Shown in pieces: positions 1 to 12,349 of a DNA stretch of 64,000 nt; within the stretch, counting starts at the first letter, position 1; each line of letters begins with the position of its first letter. The stretch is taken from NCBI GenBank assembly GCA_963978895.1, contig OZ022246.1, forward strand, positions 9,879,294 through 9,943,293, given 5' to 3'. The notes below the pieces were generated by a model. That model did not search any database. It was not told the origin of the DNA and saw only the letters and a list, made by a program, of their open reading frames with translations. The translations under genes were made by a program, and so were the position numbers. The DNA comes from Erpobdella octoculata (Eukaryota > Annelida > Clitellata > Hirudinida > Erpobdellidae).

Positions 1-3000
1 CAGTGGCTCCTCAGCATGCAACTCTACTCCAGAGATTTTGAAATAAACGGTGTGTTTTATTTTTTTGCAATTTCATGTGTAAACCTCGTTAATTTATAGT
101 TATACAGATGTACATGAAGGAGTTTATTAAATAATATTTGCTTATCCAGAAAAGAGAACCAATAAAGTGTCTTCAGTGTTGCAACCGCCATATTTGAAGA
201 GTCTACCTTCTATTTTTTAGTAGTATCAATTCAAGCACTCACTGTTCACAGGACAAAACAATTGTTTTTTGTTAAAATATTTTTTGATACTGAAACTGCG
301 TTTTATGATGATTTGTTCTTGAAGAATAGAAAAATTTTGTAAAGTTTTCCTGCTATTGTACATTACTTGTTGTTGAGAGCATGATAATTAATAATATCTT
401 AAACTTATTGTAAACATTTCAATTAATCAGTTGTTTCTTTTGTTAGGTGGTTTTGGAAAGTTTTTTCAACCATATCACGTTTTTGTATGTAATCTTGTTG
501 ATATTTTCATGATTTTATTGCATCGCGAATTCCCACGGAGTGATTACAGACGATCGGTCGGAAACGGATTTGAATGTGATGTGATGTCACGCATGTTAAG
601 AAACATTGCCATCCTTCCTAACGCATCCTAATTTTTTTGTGCTTAGACTTTTTTGGTTGAGCCTTGTTATTAATTTTGTATAAGCTTCATTAGAGGTATA
701 TTACTAATGTAGACAAATTTGAGCGAGCGGAATCTTATTTTTATGGCATGTTTTTCGATTACCTGCTGTTGTTGTGTTTTTATGCATTCCGTGGTGATTC
801 GATTTTTTTTTCTTATTTAAAAGTGAGGCTGTTTGGCAGGGGAGTTGAAATTTGTTTGTTGCTGCAAAGAACTTTAATTTCGTAAAATATTTTTTCGTAA
901 CAAAATAATAAAGTTTTTATTTAATATTTTTATTTAAATTTAAATCGTGTTTTTAAAATTGAGAGCAGGAGAGAACGTGAGTAATTCCACTGTAGAAATA
1001 TTAACAAAAAAATTTTTTGCTCAAGCACTGATTGCTTTTTGTTATTCACATCTAGTATGCTCTATGTCATCTCTATCTAGAATGTTCTATATGTCATCCA
1101 TATTTAGAATGTTCTAGATGTCATCCATATCTGGAATGTTCTTTTTTCTTTTGTTACATCACTCTTTATTATTCATCCATTCTTAAGGACTTGTTGAAGA
1201 TGACTTAGCAAAACGTTTTGTGGCATTCGTAATCTTTAGATGCTAGATTTCTGTAATCGTAATAGTGAAAAGTTATACGGATTTTAATTTTGTATGTGGT
1301 TTAAATGTCTATTAAATAGAACTAAATGTCTGTCGTATGAATTTAATTGTTTATTGCATTATATTTTAAATGTCCATTATAGCAATGGAGAAGCATTCTG
1401 TTGTTTTTCCCCATCCATCCATTTGCGTTTTATTGGGTTGTATCATTGCACATTTTATAATTTTGTTTTTAATGGAAAAGTTCCGTGTCCGGTGCTACTG
1501 TGTTGTTTTTTCTGTTTCTTTGATTGGTCTTTTGAGTATAGTCTCCCCTAATTAATCTAATATTTATTTCAATTAATTAAGATTTTTATTAGTTTGCTTA
1601 TATGTACTCAGCTGAGCTTTTGGGAGCAGAGTGCTGAATTAATATCTGGAAAAGGCATAGGATGAGAGAGGTTGTTTTTATTCAAATATGGTTGAAAATT
1701 TGATCATTACCTAGCAGTTTTGATCGTTTAACAGTTTAGTCATAAAAGCTTTTTTCTTGAGATAAACCAGTATAATAAAACTTTGCTGGTCCAATGAATT
1801 CATTTTATTAGAAAATAAAACAACAACATAACATAACATGTTAAAGAAAAAAAGGAGGCTTTATTTTCATTCTAGAGTCCTTATGTTACAGCAATGTTGA
1901 CGTAAGCTGTTGACAAGTACTTCTAATATCTTCCAGAACAAATAATTTTTATCAACAGTTCTTGCGTAGTATTATCTCTTCTTCAAGGAAAGATTCCTAA
2001 AGCAAATAGAGTGTGGAGGATGGTTCTTATGGTCTTGGTGGCTGCTTTCGTCATCTCAGCATAGCCAAGGACAAGTGTACATGATTTTTTGTTAGATTAG
2101 ATGTCATCATTGAGCTGACCATACCTTTGTTAAAATGTTTTTAAAAAATGATGCTATGAATCGCTTAAATAATTTAGCATTTTGTGAAGACAACTGTTTG
2201 GAAATTTTTGATAAAATAGAAAAGTTTATAAAATTATATTTCTGATAAAACACAAAGGTTTATCAAATTAAATTGTTGATAAAATAAAAAATTTTATAAA
2301 AAAATAAATTATTGATAAAATAGAAAAGTTAATAAGAAATAAATTTTGGTCTTTCAAATAAAAATTGAGGTGATGAGAATAAAACCGGTCGAAGCATTAA
2401 TTAAGATTTTTTTCAGGGAGAACACAATTTTCTTTCATAGGTAAAAAAGTGTTTTCAACATTTTTGCGAGCTGAATATTTCAGAAGATGTTTTGAGAGCA
2501 ATGCATTTTAAAGAGGAATACCTAACATTCAGCAAGTTTAATCATGCAACTTTATCAGTTGGGCTACTAAGTTAAAATTAAAACAGATTTGGCTTAATGA
2601 CTAATTATAAACTCGCACTTATTCGAATGTCCTGCGACCCATACGCCAACGCATGAATTCTTTTAACACTCCCACGCGGGTTCTTTGAGGCATTCTTGAA
2701 TGCATCCCAGAAGCGTAAATTAGGGAAAAAAATTCCCCCTCTCTGAATTTTTAAAGTTTGACATTTTTTACTTAAAGTTAACTATATACCTTTTAAATTT
2801 TAACTATTCTGAAACTGGTGATGATTTAATGCGTATTGGAATTTCTTTCGAGCGTGTAGACAGGAGCGTCATTTGGGGCCCCCCAAGGATTTTTGGGAAA
2901 ACATTTTGAAAAAAAAATGAATGCTTTGGAACATTTTTGGAAAAAGTGCTTTCGACTACTCCACCCCCTCTCCGGTCATCAGCTTTTTTGATGAAACGTT

Positions 3001-5650
3001 AAGCATTTATTACGAAAAATGTTAGTATATTTGGTTATTTTAAAAATTTTGCCATGGTTTTGTAATGAAAATAGTTGTCATTGAGGAGAAGGTTTTAGAC
3101 AATTTTGTTGAAATCTGCTATTTATTTAATGTTTTATTGGCATAAAAAAGAAAACTAAAAGAAAAAACTTGTGACGTGCTTGGAGTTTTACAGGGTCAAA
3201 CAAAAATAAAATTTAACAACTAAAATATGATGGACATCCCAAGAAGTAAGAACAAATAAAAAAAAATACTATGTGATATTTCACTGAATTTTTTTTGCAC
3301 ATACACAAAAGCTGAATCGGGAAAGTTGAAGTAGATTCTGAGTATTCTCCCTTTCCATTAATTTGTATGGAATAATTATTTTTCTAAACTTGAACGAACT
3401 CAATTTTGTTGACAAAAATTAAAAACTATTTATGCCTGGCAAACAACAAAAAATATAAAACCTGAGCAAGACTGAAAACTAAACAAGAATCGCCATAAGC
3501 TGGCTAGCCTTATTTAAAAACATGGAATTATAGATATCTGTGTTTTAAAGCTTTTAGTTGGCAGATTTTATTTACTGATTGATCAAGCGTATAACCTTTA
3601 AGAATAACTGTGGGACATTAATTGCGTGTAGCCAATGCTGACAGATTTATTATTATTTTATAACGATTAAGGTACCCCTTTGCGATGGGTGGCTTGTATA
3701 TATGTTTGAGTTGTTTATTAAAAAACTGATACGTCCCCAGCATCCCCAATGGTGGGACTACGCCTGTGGCGACCTACGGCAATAAAATATCAATTTTAGG
3801 ATCTCTGAATTTTACTATTACATTAAACGAACAAAAAGTTGTAATTTAATTTAATTTAAATGTTCTAGCAGAAATTTACTCACCAATACCACTAATGTGG
3901 GAGTAAATTTTTTAATATATTTTTCTATTGAGGATATTCAAAAGAAAAAATGTATGACTTGATGGATGGGGGCCATCAATCTCACATAGATGAATTGATG
4001 AGGATGTATACCCATGTATGTTCATATGTCTATAAACAATAACAAAAATATAGAACAAGGGCAGGTGTTTCTGCTCAGGTGCTACAAATTTAATAAATTC
4101 CACTCTTGTGGAGAAATTGATTTATTCATTTATTTATTCAAATATTGAATAAGACGACGTCGACGATGATGACATTGTTTTTGAGCTCGTACGTAGTACC
4201 TACATGGATCAGACTAATTTTGATGAAGTATATATACTTAACTATTAGCATTTTTAACTGTATTTCGAGTTTTACTTTAAGTTTGTTAAGCAAATGTTTT
4301 CAAGACAATCTTTGACAGGAGCAAGTGCTAGAAACCCAATGACCTTTGAACTTAACTCTTTACGCATTTTCCGAAGAATTGAATTTAAAGCCGCACTTTT
4401 CATCAGTTCATCTCAAAGTCGTTGGAATTTAGAAACAGGTCTTTCGTTTGATTATATTTTTACACTTTTCTGATAGCTTAAGGTCATCAAATGCTGAAGG
4501 TCATCATCAATGACCTCGTTATTGATTTTAAAATGGCGTCACAGATCTTTTAATGACAGAACATTCAATGATGTCGGATCCAATGAATTAAAAGAAAAAT
4601 AATTCTAGAATGCACTTAAAAATCTGTATCAAACATACAATAATAAAAACTGCTTTGAAGTTTTTCTATTATTATAAGCCACTTGAAACCTCTAAATTAT
4701 ATTGCATTGCTTTGTATTATATTGCACTAGTAAGGAAGGGAGACGTCAAAAATTACGAAAAATAATTAGCGACCATCTCAGCGCCACCTTAAACAGCGTA
4801 ACACGAATTTCTAACATACAAACATATATACATTCAGACATACATGCATGTATACATACATAAAAATGATTAAATAGGTTGTTGATTTTGCATAATATTA
4901 ATAAGCTGTAGTAATTGAATGGTTGAAGATGAATTCGTCTTCACTTACAACTTCCTTTTTGGTAACCATAGCAACACCACGACAATACGCCATTAATTTC
5001 AGAGACGTTTTCGACAGCGTTCAACATTTAAACTTATCTGTAACGATTAACCGTTGTGTACCTGGTTTACAAGACAAAATATTTTTTTTTAAACTTTATT
5101 AGGTCGTCTGAAAAAGATGAGATCCAGCAGTGATAGCACAGTCAGAAAGGCTCCTCCAAGGCATGGTTATTGTTAACTGAAAAAGAGTTCGATTTGCCGG
5201 TCCTGTCTAGCTATTGCACAATTGCACATTAGTAGCTGGAGGGCTGGAGTAAATCGAGCCACGTGCCTACGAAAGCCTTGTGCCTCTCGCTACATAAACA
5301 CATCACTGAACATACATATTGTCATCGTCTAAATTGTCTCAGACAGATACCTAGAAACGTTAATACAAAAAAGTCATCTGGATAAGATAAACGGCACTAT
5401 TATTTCCTATCTTAGGCGTTCAGCTTGATAGGAAAGGTTCGTTCCAAATGTCCAAATCTTGTGATTGGGGGGAACGGCAGGCGAAGCCAAAAAAATGTCA
5501 AAAATGCAACAGCAACAAATAAAAAAATTTATAATTCATTCAAGATCACAACTGATTGCTTTGCTTCTTTTACTTCATTATTATTCAGTTTAATGTTTTG
5601 TAATTTTATTTCTACTATATCCAACTGTTCTACCTTTGCAAGATCACAAA
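1..5650. other. AT-rich intergenic sequence without recognised genes
   Basis: No ORF has recognisable content. Two small degenerate tandem repeats are visible: about 1051-1143 (units of 25-27 bp around TCTAGAATGTTCTA) and about 2205-2345 (four units of 34-36 bp around TTGATAAAATAGAAAAGTT). A GC-rich patch near 2866-2905 (GGGGCCCCCC) looks like transposon debris. Confidence 0.5.
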
Positions 5651-5656
5651 AGCAGG

Positions 5657-6171
5657 CAGCGGCGGATCCAGGAATTTCGTAAGCGGAAAACCCGATTTGT
5701 TTTAGTTTTTTAATATTTTGATTGCTGTCGTTATGCAGCCCGTTGTAAGATTTTTTGAATTTCTTTTATTTAGTAAATCCAAACAAAAGGCATTGAAATT
5801 AAACATTTGTTTACTCTCTTTTTATTTTTACCCTCTTTTTTCTTTCCCGTTTTTTCTATTATTTTCTCTCTAGATCAATGTCAAACAGGACCTTTTAAAC
5901 AGAAAATTTAAAGCTGAGAATAACTCCATTATGTGCCCACTACTCCACTTGCCCAACTTAAAAAATAGATACAAATCTGGAAAGCAAAAAGTGGTTATAA
6001 AGTAAATATATGGAATCCACTTTTCATGGGTGAGCAGGCAAAACATTTAAAACATTGCAGTTAATAGTCTTAATTCCTCGCGTGTGTCAGTTGTTTCAAC
6101 TCGAGCCATCTAAATGGGGGCGGCAATTTGGTTTGATCCCCCGGTCGCCTGAAACCCACGCTACGCCACTG
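5657..6171. mobile_element. Possible MITE with CAGYGGCG inverted ends
   Basis: Starts CAGCGGCGGATCCAGG and ends ACGCTACGCCACTG; the outer 8 bp are inverted repeats with one mismatch. CAGTGGCG ends are common in animal hAT-type MITEs. No target duplication was seen, so the boundaries are uncertain. Confidence 0.4.
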
Positions 6172-6174
6172 CAC

Positions 6175-6175
<1 letters not shown>

Positions 6176-6259
<84 letters not shown>

Positions 6260-6301
6260 TATTATAGTTTATAGTCTTTTACACCATGTGTTTTAAGACG
6301 C

Positions 6302-6388
<87 letters not shown>
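6176..6388. repeat. Two (TA)n microsatellites
   Basis: (TA)n 6176-6241 with an adjoining poly-T run to about 6260, then (TA)n 6303-6388 that ends at the hAT-like terminus. Confidence 0.95.
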
Positions 6389-6391
<3 letters not shown>

Positions 6392-7063
6392 GAGATGGGA
6401 ATCGAACCCAAAATTAGAAGTTCGAGTTCGGTTCGGTTGATCATTTTTGGGTTCGGGTTCGGTTCCCTTTGGGTTCGAGTTCGGTTCGGGTTTGGTCCCT
6501 TTCGGGTTCGAGTTCAGTTCGGGTTCGGTTGATGTGGGGTTCGAGTTCGGTTCGACCTTTATTCGAGTTCGAATGTAATCGACCAGTTAATGTTTGTTCG
6601 AGTTTAGCTCGAAATGTGATGACTATTGATTGAGTTCAGTTCAATTTTGTAATACACAAATAATAGGTACACTTATTTTAACATTATTTAAAATAAGAAC
6701 AAATCAGAAATTGTAATTGTATTTTAAAAATATTAGTTGCTCTTTCAAAATCTGTTGAATGCAAATAAAGTAAATGTAAAAAATAAAAGTATTTTAAATA
6801 GCACCATACTTTTTTTTGAACATTTTTTATTGAGCACGAAAGAAAACAACAGTGAAGTTATAAATAAGGAAAAAAAAATCAAGTGCTCAAAAGGTTCATC
6901 CAAAGGGAATTACTTCCCGCTAACTGGACGACCTATAAACGAAAATTTAGATACGAACCGAGACAGAGAAATAAAAGTTAACATAAGTGTATAGGAGTAA
7001 ACATAAGTATATATAAGTTAACATATCTGTATCGAAGTTAACATAAGTATATAGATATTGAAA

Positions 7064-10000
7064 TTATGAATCTAGCTGTAATATGTAAGATTTCAACGAT
7101 TTTTTAAATAGCGAAATGCTTTTCAATGAGGATATTGTTATTGGAATACTTGAATACAACCGCGGACCATAACACTTTATGGAGAATGTTTTGAGAGTTG
7201 TTCGAGCAAAATCGGACCGAAAGCAATGCAAAGAACGCACATCATGAGAATGTACATGAGACGATTTTGTGAAAAGGTTATCAAATGACGACGGTAACAT
7301 ATGGTTGTCATATTTGTACATGAAAATACTAACAAGAAAAAAATTAATTTGATATACATTCAGTAGGTTGTTCTCGATCATTTTCATTTTACAAGATGAT
7401 GTAAAGGGCAAGTTAAATAATATTCGGATGATTCTTTTCTGTAAGATGTGGAGAGACTTTAGACGTGTAGGATAATTTGAAGCCCAAACAATATTACAAT
7501 AGGACAAGTAAGGGTAAACGAGAGCGTAATACAACATCATAGAAATATTTTTATCCACAAATCGACTCACGCGAGATAGAATTCCACAATTTTTTGCAAC
7601 TTTAGAGGTGACGTAACTAATATGGTCAATCAGTGAGAGGTGCTCATCAAGCAACATTCCAAGAAATTTACACGAGGAAACTCGCGCAATAGGTTTATCG
7701 TCAATAAGAAGTTGATAATCAGAACAAATTAATTTATTTCTATGGTGGAATAGAATATAGTTGGTTTTACTTATATTTAAAGAAAGTTTATTCGCACAAA
7801 ACCATTTATAAACGGAAAGTAGTTCATGATTAGTAACATCATATAAATCTTTTAGGTTTTCACCAGAAGCAAAAAGGTTGGTATCATCGGCGAACAAGAC
7901 AAATTCGAGACGATGCGAAACAGTGCACAAATCATTAATGTAGACAAGAAATAAGAGAGGGCCTAGCACCGACCCCTGAGGCACGCCACAAGTTACCCGC
8001 CGCGTTGATGAAGTAACTTCGTTGTAGTGTACCTGTTGAGTTCTACCGCTCAAATAATCTTCAAACCACATTAATGGAATCCCTCGGACCCCATAGTGTT
8101 CAAGTTTTTTTAGCAAGACTTTGTGATTCACTGTATCAAAAGCCTTGGCCAGATCCAGAAACACGCCGATGATGTAGTCTCCTCGATCCATAGCCTCCGC
8201 AACCCTCGAGTGCAACAGAACGAGCGGCATGTAGGTAGAGTGATTTTTTCTAAAGCCGAACTGACTCCTGGTAATGATGGAAAATCTGGCAAGAAATCCA
8301 TAGAGCCTGGAGTGCATAGCTTTTTCAAAAAACTTTGAGAAGAAACATAAAATAGATATTGGCCGATAATTGGAAATGGTATCTTTTTTGCCAGATTTGT
8401 GAAGGGGAATTACTTTTGCCGACTTTAACTGATCAGGAAACACCCCTGAAGAAAAAGAGCAGTTTATTATGCAGGAAAGAATATGGGCTATCCGTGGAAC
8501 AGAGCATCTTGCAATACACGGGTCAATTCCGTCGATTCCACTGCTGTGTGAGATTTTTAATCGTGTCGATATTTCAATGATCTCGTCCGGTGTTGTAGGT
8601 ACAGCATCGAAAGAATGGACCACGGGATTACCAAGATATTCATCAAATGTTTCATTAGGAATTAATATATTTTTTGCGAGATCTGTGCCAATGCTGGAGA
8701 AATGATTATTAAACGAGTCAACAATTTCTGTAGGAGAGGTCAAATAACTCCCGTCACCCGCATCAAAAGTCCTGCACTGCTCCACAGAAGATCGCTTGCC
8801 CATTAGGCTCCCAATGATTTTCCATGTTTCTTTAGCATTGTTTTGACATAAATTGAATTTTTTTGAATAGAATTCTTTGATTGTCGCAATTTTCATTGAT
8901 TTGAAGCGATTACGGTACACAGTGAATTTTTCTTTATTGGCCACTGTCGGGCTCTTGAGGTATTTTTTATATAAGGCATTTTTCTTTTTGCAGCACTTCA
9001 TGAGATTTGGCGTCATCCAATCCTTATCAAATCTAGCAGGACCACGAGTGTATTTAACCAGTGGAAAACACTTGTTATATATTTCGAGATACTTATTAAT
9101 GAATAATGAGTAAGCAGAGGACGCATCACCACCATCGGCCATCCCAATCACCCCAGACCAGTCCATCTCACCCAACATCTGTTCAAACATCTCTTTCTGT
9201 CTCAGGCTGGTCAGCCTTCTAAATGAAATCTGATCTCTTTCAGTATTGGTGCGAGGTGCGAGATCAGTTGACAAAAAAATCGGAAGATGATCAGAGATAT
9301 CATCAATCACAATCCTAGCAATAGAATGTTGTAAGGGGTAGTTTGTAAACATGTTATCAATTGCAGAAGCAGTTTTAGAAGTTATCCTGGTAGGCGCCGT
9401 AAATGCCGGAAGAAGGCTGTAAGAAGCCAGTAAATTGAAAAAATCAGCCATAGACGAGCTCTGTTCTCTACTGAGAAAATCAATATTGAAGTCGCCCATT
9501 AAAAGAATATTCATATTTCTTTTGACGAGACAATTTAACAAATTGCTGAATTCTATGTTGAAACTGTGTAAATTTGTGTCCGGGGGACGATAAATAACAC
9601 CCACTAAGAAATTTCCAGTTTTTTGACAATCCATTGAGATTAGAAGAAGCTCGAATGAAGTAACACTGCTGTTCCAGAGTGAAGCATCAACTGTTGAATA
9701 CTTGATCCGCTCATCAATAAAAAATCCAACTCCACCACCTCTTTTCATGTCTCGATTTTGGAACACGAAGTGGAAACCCGGTATTTCTATGCCTTTAGAC
9801 GAATTTTCATCCAACCAAGTTTCTGTGACCGCCAAAATTCGAGCTCGACTTTGGCGAAGTAGTATCGTTAAATCGTCTAATTTGTTTTTCATACTCCTGC
9901 AATTAACGTGAAGGAAAGAGAAAAATTCACGAGGCAGTTGATTGGTCAGGTCATTTAAATCTTTTGGAGAAACATAAATGCTGGTGTCTTCATACATTGA

Positions 10001-10105
10001 ACGAAATAAATTGTCATCCGGATCAATACCAGAATCAAATAAAGAAGAATTATCTTCAGACCTCTCAAAACCAAAACAAATTTCTTCTTTAACAACAGAA
10101 TCCAT
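7064..10105 (-). CDS. LINE ORF2: apurinic-type endonuclease plus reverse transcriptase
   Basis: Intact 1013-residue ORF of a jockey/CR1-like non-LTR retrotransposon. The N-terminal endonuclease motifs are LHVNCRSM (65-72), ETW (95-97), GDFN (204-207) and SDHLP (271-275). The reverse transcriptase has KAFDTV (654-659), GVPQGSVLGP (707-716) and the catalytic FADD (738-741). The protein would nick target DNA and prime reverse transcription of its own mRNA. No CCHC or RNase H domain was recognised at the C-terminus. It lies 12 bases after the ORF1 stop, in the same frame. The absence of frameshifts or stops and a clear target duplication imply recent insertion. The exact clade cannot be settled by eye. 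Confidence 0.95.
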   Translation of the reverse strand: MDSVVKEEICFGFERSEDNSSLFDSGIDPDDNLFRSMYEDTSIYVSPKDLNDLTNQLPREFFSFLHVNCRSMKNKLDDLTILLRQSRARILAVTETWLDENSSKGIEIPGFHFVFQNRDMKRGGGVGFFIDERIKYSTVDASLWNSSVTSFELLLISMDCQKTGNFLVGVIYRPPDTNLHSFNIEFSNLLNCLVKRNMNILLMGDFNIDFLSREQSSSMADFFNLLASYSLLPAFTAPTRITSKTASAIDNMFTNYPLQHSIARIVIDDISDHLPIFLSTDLAPRTNTERDQISFRRLTSLRQKEMFEQMLGEMDWSGVIGMADGGDASSAYSLFINKYLEIYNKCFPLVKYTRGPARFDKDWMTPNLMKCCKKKNALYKKYLKSPTVANKEKFTVYRNRFKSMKIATIKEFYSKKFNLCQNNAKETWKIIGSLMGKRSSVEQCRTFDAGDGSYLTSPTEIVDSFNNHFSSIGTDLAKNILIPNETFDEYLGNPVVHSFDAVPTTPDEIIEISTRLKISHSSGIDGIDPCIARCSVPRIAHILSCIINCSFSSGVFPDQLKSAKVIPLHKSGKKDTISNYRPISILCFFSKFFEKAMHSRLYGFLARFSIITRSQFGFRKNHSTYMPLVLLHSRVAEAMDRGDYIIGVFLDLAKAFDTVNHKVLLKKLEHYGVRGIPLMWFEDYLSGRTQQVHYNEVTSSTRRVTCGVPQGSVLGPLLFLVYINDLCTVSHRLEFVLFADDTNLFASGENLKDLYDVTNHELLSVYKWFCANKLSLNISKTNYILFHHRNKLICSDYQLLIDDKPIARVSSCKFLGMLLDEHLSLIDHISYVTSKVAKNCGILSRVSRFVDKNISMMLYYALVYPYLSYCNIVWASNYPTRLKSLHILQKRIIRILFNLPFTSSCKMKMIENNLLNVYQINFFLVSIFMYKYDNHMLPSSFDNLFTKSSHVHSHDVRSLHCFRSDFARTTLKTFSIKCYGPRLYSSIPITISSLKSISLFKKSLKSYILQLDS

Positions 10106-10114
10106 TGGATGAAA

Positions 10115-10864
10115 TCAAAAGTTTTCAACCTCCTCCAGACTTAGAACTCGGGTGGGCCTGTCAGACTCAGCCCGCCTGACAAAGACCGCACCATTCCAGG
10201 TCCAGATGGAAGCAATTCTCTTTTCTTTAAGAAGTTTTCTACCCTTTGAAAAGATGTCGGCATTTTTTTTTGTTAGGTGTTCGTTTATATAAACTTTTTG
10301 CGCAGTGTCTTGTTTTCGTAGTAATCTCCTTAATTCATAGATCCTATCTCTGACAAGCCTGGAGGCGAATGTAACAACAATTGGCCGAGGCGCGTTCTTT
10401 GGACCCGGTACGCGAAATCCAGCAGTGATGTCACGCTCTGAAATTTCGAGGTCCAACTTTTTCTGACAACATTCTATCACAGCCTTCACCGTATCTTGCC
10501 GTGAAGATGGCCTTTGACCTCCCCCATCCTTACTGGCAACAGAGGCTGCTTCTGCGTAAGATGACTCGGGTACACCGTGGAACACAAGATTGCCGCTCCT
10601 CATCTGGGTCTCCAATTGATCGACTTTGAGTTGTAGGGTACGATTCTCCTCTGTTAGGAATTTGAGCCTGTCAACAATAGGTTTGATCTCATTCTGAAGG
10701 GTCTTTGTTACCAGCTCCATCATTGATTCCTTCAACATCTCTCTGATGCTCGACTCCAGATCAGGTAGTATCTTACCTTTAATTTTATCTGCCAATGACT
10801 CGATGGTTTTATTTTCTGTTAACAAATCCATGATTTCCTCATGCTTTGGTGGCTTGCGAGACAT
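10115..10864 (-). CDS. LINE ORF1: coiled-coil nucleic-acid-binding protein
   Basis: Intact 249-residue ORF upstream of ORF2 in the same element. A heptad-like coiled coil (about 45-95, including IVDRLKFLTEENRTLQLKVD) is followed by NLVFHGVPES and a basic domain (RPIVVTFASRLVRDRI, then KVYINEHLT). This order (coiled coil, RRM-like fold, C-terminal domain) is that of L1-type ORF1 chaperones, which coat the element's RNA. ORF1 ends in UGA at 10115-10117; ORF2 starts in the same frame after three more codons. Confidence 0.85.
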   Translation of the reverse strand: MSRKPPKHEEIMDLLTENKTIESLADKIKGKILPDLESSIREMLKESMMELVTKTLQNEIKPIVDRLKFLTEENRTLQLKVDQLETQMRSGNLVFHGVPESSYAEAASVASKDGGGQRPSSRQDTVKAVIECCQKKLDLEISERDITAGFRVPGPKNAPRPIVVTFASRLVRDRIYELRRLLRKQDTAQKVYINEHLTKKNADIFSKGRKLLKEKRIASIWTWNGAVFVRRAESDRPTRVLSLEEVENF

Positions 10865-11896
10865 TATCTGAGCTAATTCGACTCGAAAGAGTGACTCACA
10901 ACAACAATGCTGAATTCGTGTTCTTCACTAATATCGCCAATTCGACTCGAAGGAGTGGCTCACAACAACAAAATTGAATTTGTATTTTTTACTAATAACG
11001 CTACAAATATTTACTAAAACAGACAAAAAACTATACCGTCAGATAGAGATTTTTATAACAAGTTCAGTCGTATAATTTTCTTAACTATTATGTCCCTAAA
11101 AATCGTTTATTTAGTTATTTATAAAGCATAACGCAACGCTCCGTTCACCGCTCTTATCGAAGTTTTTAAATTTTTAAATTTTTATAAAAATATTTTAAAT
11201 AACACTATAATTATAGTCCCAAACTGTAATGACTTTGAATGTTATAATAGTTTAATAGACATAATTTAAATTTAATCATTTCATCTTTACCATCTTCAAA
11301 AGGCAAACACACTTGAAACTATTCCAAATAGGACTCTTTGTCCATGTCGCATCTACTAATCGCACCTGATTTTGAGACACCAGCTTATCAAAGTTTTTAC
11401 AATCACTTCTAACTTTCGCCATATCAAGTTTTTCGATGGAGAAGAAACAATGATACAATCCATTATAAATTATTGGATAGAAATGCCGCCGCTTATAACA
11501 ATGAAAACAATAACAAAACAAATAACGCTGGTCCGTTTTTTCTTTTTCATAGATAAAAAAGCAAAGAAAATAATCATATAAGTGATATTAAAAAGCTTGG
11601 CCCAATATTGTCATTTAATTTTATAGGTTGGCTTTTTTTAATTTTGTTCAGATGATGTTTTAACTGGGTTCGAGTTCGGTTCGAGTTCGACCATTAATGG
11701 GTTCGAGTTCGGTTCGAGTTCGACTGTCATTGGGTTCGAGTTCGGTTCGAGTTCGACTGTCATTGGGTTCGAGTTCGGTTCGAGTTCGGTGCATAAAAAT
11801 TTGGGTTCGTTGGAGTTCGGTTCGAAATGCTAAAATGTGAGTTCGAGTTAGAAAAGTTCGGTTCGAGTTCGGTTCGAGTTCGGTTCGATTCCCATC

Positions 11897-11900
<4 letters not shown>

Positions 11901-11990
<90 letters not shown>

Positions 11991-12277
11991 TTGAGACACG
12001 CTCCAAGAAACACAACTCGCCATTTGGCAGAAACAACTTTTCGAGCCAAATTCTCGACCTTTCGGCACAAAACTCTCTGTTCGAGACTACAATTAGCCAA
12101 AAACTTTTCCATTAAACTTTTATTGTCAGACCGACGGACCGTTTCAGCTATGTCAGCCATCCTCAGGGTCAAAAGTAAAACGAGAAAAGTAAACAAACAG
12201 AAAGAACCGAAATTGTCAAAGAATTAGCACACCAACAAAAGAAAAAACGAAAAAACACTCTACCTATCAAATCAAAA

Positions 12278-12341
<64 letters not shown>
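11901..12341. repeat. (TA)n microsatellites 3' of the hAT-like element
   Basis: (TA)n at 11901-11988 and (TA)n with one interruption at 12282-12341. The 290 bp between them contain nothing recognised. The second tract is followed by TACGCCACTG (12341-12350), a 10-mer also present just before the first TA tract (6162-6171). Confidence 0.9.
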
Positions 12342-12343
<2 letters not shown>

Positions 12344-12349
12344 GCCACT

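Larger units (their letters stand above)
6809..11190 (-). mobile_element. Full-length non-LTR retrotransposon (LINE)
   Basis: A 4.4-kb element carrying ORF1 and ORF2. Flanks 6790-6808 and 11191-11209 match at 17 of 19 positions (TATTTTAAATARCACYATA), a convincing target-site duplication. Read on the minus strand, the 3' end is TGTTCAAAAAAAAG. The region upstream of ORF1 (about 10874-11000) contains two near-identical units of about 64 bp (ACTCGAARGAGTGRCTCAC core), possibly promoter monomers. It is nested in the hAT-like element 6391-11899. A deleted relative sits at 53672-54110. Confidence 0.9.
6391..11899. mobile_element. hAT-like non-autonomous element split by the LINE
   Basis: AGAGATGGGAATCGAACC at 6391-6408 is the perfect reverse complement of 11882-11899. 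Inside each end lie arrays of GTTCGAGTTCGG-type units in mirrored orientation (about 6418-6610 and 11665-11881). Both ends are set in (TA)n tracts. Without the LINE and its duplicate target the element would be about 1.1 kb. Short TIRs with many subterminal repeats are typical of hAT elements, but no transposase is present and a TSD cannot be read in the TA repeats. The interior (11210-11660) shows no recognisable coding sequence. Confidence 0.65.
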
